Part shown: piece after piece, positions 20,962-27,970 of the stretch
Layout: the number at the start of each line of letters is the position of its first letter
How positions within the stretch are numbered: position 1 is the first letter of the stretch
DNA from: Uruburuella suis
GTDB lineage: Bacteria > Pseudomonadota > Gammaproteobacteria > Burkholderiales > Neisseriaceae
NCBI RefSeq assembly: GCF_004341385.1
Contig: NZ_SLXE01000030.1
Span: 1 to 30,671 of the forward strand
Length of the DNA stretch: 30,671 nt
Direction: 5' to 3'
Program-made: the position numbers and the translations under genes
The notes under the pieces: model-generated
What the model saw: the letters and a program-made list of their open reading frames with translations, nothing else
Databases searched by the model: none
What the model was told of the DNA's origin: nothing

Positions 20962-22047
20962 TCACGGAGCCAAATAAGGTGCGAGGGTTTGGCGCAGAAT
21001 ATCGGTGTCGGTGATTTCGCTGATATTGGCTTCGCCCAAACGGTTTAGGCCGATAAATCGCATGATGCCGCTGCTGACTTTTTTGTCGTGCTGCATGTGG
21101 GCGAGCCAGCGCTCGAAGCTGAAACGCGGCGGCGCCACCGGCAGGCGGGCTTTTTGCAGCAGGGCGGTGGCGCGTGCGGTGTCGGCGCTGTTCAGACGGC
21201 CTTGTTGCTCGGCCAGGCGGCAGGCCAGCACCATGCCGGCGGCCACGGCTTCGCCGTGCAGCCACACGCCGTAACCCATTTCGGCTTCGATGGCGTGGCC
21301 GAAGGTGTGGCCGAGGTTGAGCCAGGCGCGTATGCCTTGCTCGGTTTCGTCTTGGCCGACAATCTCGGCTTTCATGGCGCAGCTTCGGCGCACGGCTTCG
21401 GCCAGCGCTGCGGGCTCTTGCTGCATCAGCGCATCGATATGGGCTTCGAGCCATTCAAAAAAAGCCAGGTCGCCAAGCAGGCCGTATTTAATCACTTCGG
21501 CCAGGCCGGCAGATAATTCACGCGGCGGCAGGCTGGATAACACGCTCAAATCGGCGAGCACCGCTTGGGGCTGGTAAAAAGCGCCAATCATGTTTTTGCC
21601 CAAGGGGTGGTTGATGGCGGTTTTGCCGCCCACCGATGAATCGACTTGGCTGAGCAGGGTGGTGGGAATTTGGATAAAGGGTGCGCCGCGCTGGTAGGTG
21701 GCGGCAGCAAAGCCCACCATGTCGCCGATCACGCCGCCGCCCAGCGCAATCAGCGTGGTTTTGCGCTCGGCGCGGTGCTGCATCAGGCCGTCGAAAATCA
21801 GGTTGAGGGTTTGCCAGTTTTTGTATTGCTCGCCATCGGGCAGGATAATGCTGAAATGGGCGATGCCCAGTTTGTCTAAGGCCGTCTGAAGCGTGTGCAG
21901 ATAAAGCGGCGCCACGGTTTCATTGCTGATGATGGCGGCGCTTTTGCTCAAATAAGGTTTCAGCAGCGTGTCGGCTTGTTCCAGCAGGCCGGAGCCGATA
22001 AAAATGGGGTAGGCGTGAGACGGGGTGTTGACGGTTAGGGTGTGCAT
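20962..22047 (-). CDS. aroB: 3-dehydroquinate synthase
   Basis: This 361 aa enzyme turns DAHP into 3-dehydroquinate, the second step of the shikimate pathway, using NAD and a divalent metal. NAD-site motifs are LPDGEQYKNW, TLIALGGGVIGDMVGFAAAT and the RGAPFIQIPTTLLSQVDSSV segment with GGKTAIN. The metal ligands are Glu in LAEVIKYG and two His in NLGHTFGHAIE and LHGEAVAAGM. The length is typical. It starts three bases after the aroK stop, so the two are coupled. Uptake sequences are embedded in the coding region near 21190 and 21880. Confidence 0.97.
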   Translation of the reverse strand: MHTLTVNTPSHAYPIFIGSGLLEQADTLLKPYLSKSAAIISNETVAPLYLHTLQTALDKLGIAHFSIILPDGEQYKNWQTLNLIFDGLMQHRAERKTTLIALGGGVIGDMVGFAAATYQRGAPFIQIPTTLLSQVDSSVGGKTAINHPLGKNMIGAFYQPQAVLADLSVLSSLPPRELSAGLAEVIKYGLLGDLAFFEWLEAHIDALMQQEPAALAEAVRRSCAMKAEIVGQDETEQGIRAWLNLGHTFGHAIEAEMGYGVWLHGEAVAAGMVLACRLAEQQGRLNSADTARATALLQKARLPVAPPRFSFERWLAHMQHDKKVSSGIMRFIGLNRLGEANISEITDTDILRQTLAPYLAP

Positions 22048-22050
22048 AAA

Positions 22051-22575
22051 TTATTTCCGGGCATGCAGGGTGTGTAGCAATTGCTGGATGGTTTTCTGGC
22101 AGCTGTGGCGGTTGACATCAAACACGATGTGGGCGGTGCTGCGGTAAATGCTGTCGCGGATATCGTAAAGCTCTTGCAGCTTGGCCAGCGGATTTTCCAC
22201 TTGTAAAAGCGGGCGGTTGCTGTCGTGGCGGGTGCGGTTGAGCAGGGTTTCGGGGTGGGCGTGCAGGTAAACCACAATGCCGCGCGTGCGCAGCTTTTGG
22301 CGGTTTTCTTCGCGCATCACCGCGCCGCCGCCGGTAGCCAGCACGATATTGCTGCGGCTGCTCAGCTCATCGATCACGGCGCTTTCGCGCTCACGAAAGC
22401 CTTGTTCGCCCTCGAGCTCGAAAATGGTCGGCACCGACACGCCGGTGCGGGTGCAGATTTCATGGTCGCTATCATAGAATTCGCGCCCCAGCTGCCGCGC
22501 AATCTGCTTGCCCAGCGTGGTTTTGCCGGCACCCATCAAGCCGATTAAAAAAATATTGCCTGCTATGTTTTTCAT
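22051..22575 (-). CDS. aroK: Shikimate kinase
   Basis: This 174 aa enzyme phosphorylates shikimate at the 3-hydroxyl, the fifth pathway step. Walker A is GLMGAGKT at 12-19. Shikimate contacts are in FYDSDHEICTRTG, the RERESAVIDEL segment and ATGGGAVM, and the lid has NRTRHDSNRPLL. The order pilQ-aroK-aroB is common in proteobacteria. Two in-frame ATGs occur, at 22584 and 22575. I chose 22575 (MKNIAGNIFLIG) from the usual family start. Both lie in or beside a 10 bp stem at 22558-22582, so initiation may depend on local RNA structure. Confidence 0.95.
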   Translation of the reverse strand: MKNIAGNIFLIGLMGAGKTTLGKQIARQLGREFYDSDHEICTRTGVSVPTIFELEGEQGFRERESAVIDELSSRSNIVLATGGGAVMREENRQKLRTRGIVVYLHAHPETLLNRTRHDSNRPLLQVENPLAKLQELYDIRDSIYRSTAHIVFDVNRHSCQKTIQQLLHTLHARK

Positions 22576-22582
22576 AGCAGGC
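22547..22582 (-). promoter_or_regulatory. Terminator-like hairpin over the aroK start
   Basis: On the minus strand, GCCTGCTATG and CATAGCAGGC form a perfect 10 bp stem with an AAAAA loop (22582-22558). This is followed within a few bases by a run of seven T (22553-22547). The aroK start codon at 22575-22573 lies within the stem and loop. The structure looks like an intrinsic terminator or attenuator placed in the first codons of aroK. Confidence 0.55.
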
Positions 22583-22645
22583 ATTGTAAACGAAAATTTT
22601 CAATCGGTGTTTACTACATCGCAGGCAATATGCACAATCAATGAA

Positions 22646-24877
22646 TCAGTAGCGCAAGGTGCTGCCCATATTGTCCATAATGCGCGGGGTGATGAAAATC
22701 AGTAATTCGCGGCGGCGTTCTTTGCGCGCGCGCGATTTAAACAGGTTGCCGACCACCGGAATATCGCCCAGCAGCGGTACTTTGTTTACCACATTGCTGC
22801 TTTCTTCTTCATAAATGCCGCCCACAATCAGCGTGCCGCCGTCTTCCACCATGGCTTGGGTTTGCAGCTGCTTGGTGCTGATACACAGCGTGGGCACGCC
22901 GCTGGCGGTACAGGCTATCGGATTGTCTTTATTTATTTTCACATTCATGATGATTTGGCCGTCGGGCGTGATATTGGGGGTAACGGTTAAACCCAGCACG
23001 GCTTTTTTAAAGGTAATCGAGGTGGCGCCGCTGGAAGTGGATTCTTCATACGGAATTTCTTGGCCGGATTCGATCACCGCTTCTTTGCGGTCTTGCGTCA
23101 ACACGCGCGGATTGGAAAGCACTTTGCCTTTGTTTTGCTCCTGCATGGCGGCAATTTCCAACCCCAGCGCACCCGAAGCCAGCGAATGCACCAGCGCAAT
23201 GCTGGAAGAAGCAGCCGACACCGGCAGGCTGATATTGGGATCGAGCGCAAAGTTGGCCAGCGTGGGCAAAACGCGGGCGGTGTAGCCGCCGCTGGCCGCA
23301 TCCTGTGCTGCTGCGGCCAGGTTGGCTTGGGTGGCGGCATCGCGGGCACGTTGATTGGCCTGATAGGTATTATGATTGGTCAGGGCATTGCTCCAGTTGG
23401 AACCCCAGCTGTTGGTGCCGTTGGAGCCGGCATAGCCGAATTTCACGCCGATTTCGCGCGAGAAACCGTCATCGGCTTCAACAATGCGCGCTTCCACCAT
23501 CACTTGGCGGGCGGCCACATCCAGCTCTTCAATCAGCTTTTGGAATTTTTGAATCACGGCGCGGTTGTCGGTGATGATCAAGGTGTTGGTGGCCGGATCG
23601 ATCAGGGCGCTGCCGCGGCTGCTCAGCAAGGTGTTGCGGTTGCTGCTGCTACTGGAGCCGTCTTCATCAATGCGCAGAATTTTGCGGAATTCTTCTACGT
23701 TTTTGTATTTCAGCTGGAAGGTTTGCGAGAAAAGCGGCCCCAGCTCTTCGATTTCTTTTTGCGCCTGCAAGGTGGCTTTGTCTTGATTCAGCAATTCTTC
23801 GCGCGGGGCGATATTGATGATATTGCCTTGGCGGCGCATATCGAGATTGCGCGCCTGCATTACCAAATCCAGCGCTTGATCCCACGGCACATCTTTCAGG
23901 CTGAGGGTCATTTTGCCGTTTACGCTGTCGCTGGCCACAATATTCACGCCTGATTCTTTGGCCAGAATCTGCAAAATGGTGCGCACGTCTACATCTTGGA
24001 AATCCAAAGAAATGCGGCGGCCGCTGAAAGATTTTTGATTGGCAGCCGCGCTGAGGCCGCGAGATTCCATATTGCTCTTTTGGCTGATTTCAAAGCTGTA
24101 GCGGCCGTTGCCCGATTGGGTGCGCACATCCCAGCTGCCTTGGTTGCGGATAGTGAGCTGGGTGTTGTTGCCGATGCGCTTGAGGGTGACATTGCGCACT
24201 GGGGTGTTGAAATCAGACACATCCAAGCTGCGCTGCGCTTGAGCGGGCAGCGGGTAGTTTTTCAGGGTGATTACCAAGCGGTCGCTTTGCTGCTTGATGT
24301 CGGGCTCGCCGGTAAAGGCGGGGGCGTTGAATTCGATGATGCCTGAATTGCGGTTGCCGCGGCGGAAATCAATATTGGCGCCGGCCACAGCTTGCTCGGC
24401 GCGGGCGCGGGGTGCGGGCGGTGCAACAGGCTCGTTGCCCAGCGTGCGGCTGCTGATGCTCTCGGCTGCTGCGATGGTTTGCGTTTGCTCGGCCGCTTCG
24501 CTCACATATACCCACACTTCATTACCCTTGATTTGGGTGTTGTATTGGCCGGCTTTGCTCAAGGCCAGCAAAATGCGGGCGCGGTCGTTGTTTTGTGCGG
24601 CGGTAATCTGCCCCAGCAGCGGGTCGGCATATTCCAACACCGGCTGCGCCAATTGGATGCCGGTGCCCGGGAAATCGAGCGCAATGCGGGCGGGTGTGGT
24701 GGTGATAAAGCCGCTGGGCGACACCACATCTTTATCAAACTTGATTTTGATGATTTTTTGGTTGTCCGGCAGCGAAGACACATTAATATCGGTAATGTTG
24801 CCGGCAAAAGCGGCCGGCATGGCCAGGCTCAGGCTTAATGCGCAAAGCGTTTTGATGGTGATCGGTTTCAGTTTCAT
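22646..24877 (-). CDS. pilQ: Type IV pilus secretin PilQ
   Basis: This 743 aa outer membrane secretin forms the channel for the type IV pilus and for DNA during transformation. The signal peptide ends AAFA before GNITD. Two AMIN domains follow (about 27-115 and 165-260), then a short N0 domain (ISLDFQDVDVRTILQILAKE), an N1 domain (FQLKYKNVEEFRKIL) and the secretin core. The core includes VLSNPRVLTQDRKEAVIESG, VLGLTVTPNITPDGQIIMNV and VPLLGDIPVVGNLFKSR at 700-716. It ends ELLIFITPRIM...LRY. The region between the AMIN domains lacks the small basic octapeptide repeats of meningococcal PilQ. The gene starts 18 bases after pilP. Confidence 0.97.
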   Translation of the reverse strand: MKLKPITIKTLCALSLSLAMPAAFAGNITDINVSSLPDNQKIIKIKFDKDVVSPSGFITTTPARIALDFPGTGIQLAQPVLEYADPLLGQITAAQNNDRARILLALSKAGQYNTQIKGNEVWVYVSEAAEQTQTIAAAESISSRTLGNEPVAPPAPRARAEQAVAGANIDFRRGNRNSGIIEFNAPAFTGEPDIKQQSDRLVITLKNYPLPAQAQRSLDVSDFNTPVRNVTLKRIGNNTQLTIRNQGSWDVRTQSGNGRYSFEISQKSNMESRGLSAAANQKSFSGRRISLDFQDVDVRTILQILAKESGVNIVASDSVNGKMTLSLKDVPWDQALDLVMQARNLDMRRQGNIINIAPREELLNQDKATLQAQKEIEELGPLFSQTFQLKYKNVEEFRKILRIDEDGSSSSSNRNTLLSSRGSALIDPATNTLIITDNRAVIQKFQKLIEELDVAARQVMVEARIVEADDGFSREIGVKFGYAGSNGTNSWGSNWSNALTNHNTYQANQRARDAATQANLAAAAQDAASGGYTARVLPTLANFALDPNISLPVSAASSSIALVHSLASGALGLEIAAMQEQNKGKVLSNPRVLTQDRKEAVIESGQEIPYEESTSSGATSITFKKAVLGLTVTPNITPDGQIIMNVKINKDNPIACTASGVPTLCISTKQLQTQAMVEDGGTLIVGGIYEEESSNVVNKVPLLGDIPVVGNLFKSRARKERRRELLIFITPRIMDNMGSTLRY

Positions 24878-24895
24878 AAGAATTTGCCCCTTAAA

Positions 24896-25432
24896 TTATT
24901 TGCTGTTTTGGCCGGCTTGTGCGCCGTTGTCCGCTGCATTGTTCAGCGGTAATTCGGCATTGCGGAAAATCCAGTTGCCGTAGCTGTCTTCCACCACTTC
25001 CACCAAGGTGATTTTATCTGAAGTGATGGATTGGATGCGGCCATAGTTTTGGCCGATGTAGTTGCCGGGTTTGACGGTGTAGACATGGCCGTCGGCTTCT
25101 ACAAAACCGGAAATGGTGCGGCCTGCCGTTAAGGTGCCGACGTATTTCAGGTTTTCCAAGCTGAAACCCTCCAGCAGCTCTTTGGGCCGGTGGGTGTCGG
25201 GCGCATTCACGCCTTGCTGGGCGAGATTGAGGCGCTTGCTGTTGAAAGCATTCAAACCGCTGAAATTGGGCGGAGTGTAGCTTTGAACCGGCGTGATGCT
25301 GGGGGCTTCAAAAGGCTGGATACGGGTTTTGGCTTGTTGCTGTGTTTGCTGCATCCATTCGCGCAAATCGCTGTGTTGCGGGCCGCAAGCGGCTAAAAGC
25401 AACAAACACGGGAGTAAGATATGAGTTTTCAT
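24896..25432 (-). CDS. pilP: Type IV pilus assembly lipoprotein PilP
   Basis: This 178 aa lipoprotein links the inner-membrane PilMNO platform to the PilQ secretin. The signal MKTHILLPCLLLLAAC places the lipidated Cys at residue 16. A long disordered Pro/Gln linker follows, then the HR domain with LENLKYVGTLTAGRTISGFV, VYTVKPGNYIGQNYGRIQSI and ITLVEVVEDSYGNWIFR, typical of PilP and related pilot-like proteins. It sits between pilO and pilQ in the usual order. Confidence 0.95.
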   Translation of the reverse strand: MKTHILLPCLLLLAACGPQHSDLREWMQQTQQQAKTRIQPFEAPSITPVQSYTPPNFSGLNAFNSKRLNLAQQGVNAPDTHRPKELLEGFSLENLKYVGTLTAGRTISGFVEADGHVYTVKPGNYIGQNYGRIQSITSDKITLVEVVEDSYGNWIFRNAELPLNNAADNGAQAGQNSK

Positions 25433-25458
25433 GTCGTTTTCTTCTGTTATTTGTTATT

Positions 25459-26094
25459 TTATTTGCTTTTTTCGGCTTGCGCTTCGCTGGCGGCGGCCAG
25501 CTCTGCGGCCACTTCATCTGCCGGGCGTGCTTTGTAAGTGTTGGCCGTGGCGCTCAAGGTGAGCGTGTTGGCTTTTTCATCAGCTTTCAGGTTGACCGAA
25601 TCGAGCGTGATGATGCGCGAGAGCGCGCCCACATCACGGGCAAACTGGCTGATTTGGTTGTAGTTGCCGGTGGTGGCGATGCTGTAGGGCAACACTTGGA
25701 TGGGGCCGTCGTTGACGGGTGGCTGCGGTGTTACGCTGTCCATGCGCAAGCCGTTGGTGGCGCCGGCCTGATGCAGCTCTTGTATCAGGTTGGGAATTTC
25801 AGCATCGGTGGGCAGCTGTTTGAGCAACACATCAAATGATGAATGAATGGCGGCTAATTCTGCTTTGAGATTATCGAGGCTGGCCGCTTGCAGGCTTTTT
25901 TGCTCATAAGTGGCCTTGAGCTCGGTTTCCTTGGTTTCGGCATTATTCAGCATTTCAAGCTGCGAGCGGAACAGCAAAAAATAGCTGAATACCAAAATAG
26001 CCAAAGCCGCCAGCGCGGCCAGCAGCAATTTGGCCGGCATGTTGAGCTGGTGCAGCGAATTGATATCGAGATCGGTCAGTTTTTTATTTGCCAT
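25459..26094 (-). CDS. pilO: Type IV pilus assembly protein PilO
   Basis: This 211 aa bitopic inner-membrane protein pairs with PilN in the alignment complex. A short cytoplasmic N-terminus is followed by a transmembrane helix (LLLAALAALAILVFSYFLLF), a coiled-coil segment (about 50-90), and a ferredoxin-like periplasmic domain with LKQLPTDAEIPNLIQELHQA and QVLPYSIATTGNYNQISQFA. It ends in an Ala/Glu-rich tail. It starts two bases after the pilN stop codon, so the pair is probably translationally coupled. Confidence 0.95.
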   Translation of the reverse strand: MANKKLTDLDINSLHQLNMPAKLLLAALAALAILVFSYFLLFRSQLEMLNNAETKETELKATYEQKSLQAASLDNLKAELAAIHSSFDVLLKQLPTDAEIPNLIQELHQAGATNGLRMDSVTPQPPVNDGPIQVLPYSIATTGNYNQISQFARDVGALSRIITLDSVNLKADEKANTLTLSATANTYKARPADEVAAELAAASEAQAEKSK

Positions 26095-26096
26095 GA

Positions 26097-26717
26097 TTAT
26101 TGTGCCTCCGGTGTGGCTGCGGATGCGTCCCCGCTGGGGGTTGGCTCAACGGTTTCTGCATCGGTTGCGGCCGGTGCGCTCTCGTTTAATGAGACTTTCA
26201 AGGTGAAGTCTTGAGCGTTATCCACTTTTTTGATGCTCAGCAATTCCGGTTGCAGGAATACGCCGGTGCTGGGAATGGAGCGCATAAACATGGCGATCCG
26301 GTTATCGCTGGTGGCTTTGCCGCTGATGGTATAGGTGGTGGGGCTTTCTGCACTGATGGCGGTTAGGTAGGCGCCTTCGGGAATCAGCACATTCAGCGTG
26401 TCGATAATAGAGGCCGCCTGAAAGCGCTTGGCTTGAAGCTCTTCCACTTTTTGTTTGCGCGCCAGAAAATCCTGTTTTTCTTGCTCTAATTTTTTGATTT
26501 CGCCCAATTGCTCATCCAGTTTGCTGATTTCCGAGGTGAGAAATTGGTTGCGCTCTTCCTGGCGGTCGATTGCTTGGTTGATGCCCAAATAGGCCAAGGC
26601 CGACAAGCCTGCGCCAACGGCCAATGCAAGCAGCATCAGCGCCTTGAATTGTTGCTTTTTCTTCTGCTGGATTTCCTCGCGGTAAGGCAGAAGATTGACT
26701 TTAATCAGTTCTATCAT
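26097..26717 (-). CDS. pilN: Type IV pilus assembly protein PilN
   Basis: This 206 aa inner-membrane protein has the PilM-binding N-terminal motif in MIELIKVNLLPYREEIQQKK. One transmembrane helix (ALMLLALAVGAGLSALAYLG), a coiled coil (about 45-85) and a periplasmic ferredoxin-like domain follow. The C-terminal 20 residues are Ala/Pro/Glu-rich and probably disordered. The frame is open to 26750, but the conserved motif and the one-base gap after the pilM stop (26719-26721) place the start at 26717. Confidence 0.95.
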   Translation of the reverse strand: MIELIKVNLLPYREEIQQKKKQQFKALMLLALAVGAGLSALAYLGINQAIDRQEERNQFLTSEISKLDEQLGEIKKLEQEKQDFLARKQKVEELQAKRFQAASIIDTLNVLIPEGAYLTAISAESPTTYTISGKATSDNRIAMFMRSIPSTGVFLQPELLSIKKVDNAQDFTLKVSLNESAPAATDAETVEPTPSGDASAATPEAQ

Positions 26718-26718
26718 T

Positions 26719-27816
26719 TTATAAACCCCGTAATGCCAAGCCGAATGCAAGTGTTAAAGATGGTGCGTCTTGTTGTAATTTTGGTATGTCGATGTGGCTG
26801 CTGTTGGTTGCATACAATGCCGGATGAATGCACTCTGTGGCCGTGTTGGTTTGGGAAAACACGGTTTCGGCCAGCCCGGCTTGCTGTGAGGCCGTGCCAG
26901 TGAGCAGGATATGCTTCACGCTTGAAAATTGATCGCTGGGCTGGGTGGTGTAATAAAACTGGAGCACCCGTTGGATTTCCTGGGCAACCTGAATGTTAAA
27001 GCGATCGGCAATCTGAGTTTGATAATCGGCAGGTTTGCTTGCCGAAAGAATCATTTGATCGGCTTTTTCTTCCGTTACTTGATAAGTGCGCTGAATCAGC
27101 TGGTTTAATTGCTCGGTGCTGACGGAAGTTTCCTGCTTGTAGAGCATTTGGCCGTTTTCTACAATCAATGCATATAGCTGTGTGGCATGAATGCCGATAA
27201 CGGCGATTTTTTCATTCGCCAATTCGGGCGCATGCTGATTGATCCAAAATGAAAATGCATTGCTTTGGGCAAACAGGTCGATATCCAGGAAGGCCGGAGA
27301 GAGGCCGGCGCTTTCCAGCATTTCGATGCGCGGCTCGATGTCGTCTTTTCTGGCGGCAACCAGCAACAGCTTTTGGCCGGGCGGCACAATCGATGTGCCT
27401 GTGACTTGGTAGTCGTAATTCATTTCTTCGAGCGGCCCGATTTGGGCAATTTCAAATTCGGCAAAGCTTTCCAAACCTGACTCGGCCTCTTTTGCATTGA
27501 AAACAGGCGTTTCGATGGTGGTGAGGTTTTGTGGTAATGCTGCAACAATGTTCTTATTGTTGCTTTGCAATTGAGCGTAGGAATGGCGCAAATAAGAAGT
27601 GAGCTGCTCATAGTCTTGAATTTTGGCCGCTTTGATAATATTTTTGGGCAGCGCAGTGATAACGTATTTTTCCAGCTGAATTTGGTTTAAACTACGGCTT
27701 GAAAGCTGAACCATCGTGATGGCGTGCTGGGTGATATCAATGCCTATTGCTGCACGGTTTGAAAGCGTTGGTGAAACTTTAGTGTTTGTATTTTTTTGTT
27801 TTTTTGTAAAACGCAT
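26719..27816 (-). CDS. pilM: Type IV pilus assembly ATPase-fold protein PilM
   Basis: This 365 aa cytoplasmic protein has an actin/FtsA-like fold and binds the N-terminal peptide of PilN. Nucleotide-binding pattern segments are AAIGIDITQHAITMVQLSS near the N-terminus, IAVIGIHATQLYALIVENG in the middle, and ILLTGTASQQAGLAETVF near the C-terminus. The N-terminus before residue 20 is basic and variable. It is the first gene of the pil cluster and is divergent from ponA, with 154 bp between their start codons. Confidence 0.95.
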   Translation of the reverse strand: MRFTKKQKNTNTKVSPTLSNRAAIGIDITQHAITMVQLSSRSLNQIQLEKYVITALPKNIIKAAKIQDYEQLTSYLRHSYAQLQSNNKNIVAALPQNLTTIETPVFNAKEAESGLESFAEFEIAQIGPLEEMNYDYQVTGTSIVPPGQKLLLVAARKDDIEPRIEMLESAGLSPAFLDIDLFAQSNAFSFWINQHAPELANEKIAVIGIHATQLYALIVENGQMLYKQETSVSTEQLNQLIQRTYQVTEEKADQMILSASKPADYQTQIADRFNIQVAQEIQRVLQFYYTTQPSDQFSSVKHILLTGTASQQAGLAETVFSQTNTATECIHPALYATNSSHIDIPKLQQDAPSLTLAFGLALRGL

Positions 27817-27970
27817 AATGTTGTTTCCTGCCCGTTAAGTGAGTAATGTTTTGAGGCCCCTGTGTTTGAAATATTTTCAATATGGGCGTGGCACCGAAAC
27901 CCGGATAGTGAAAATATTGCGTTATTTTACTTTATTTAATGCTCTTGATGGCAATATTTATTAACTAGTC

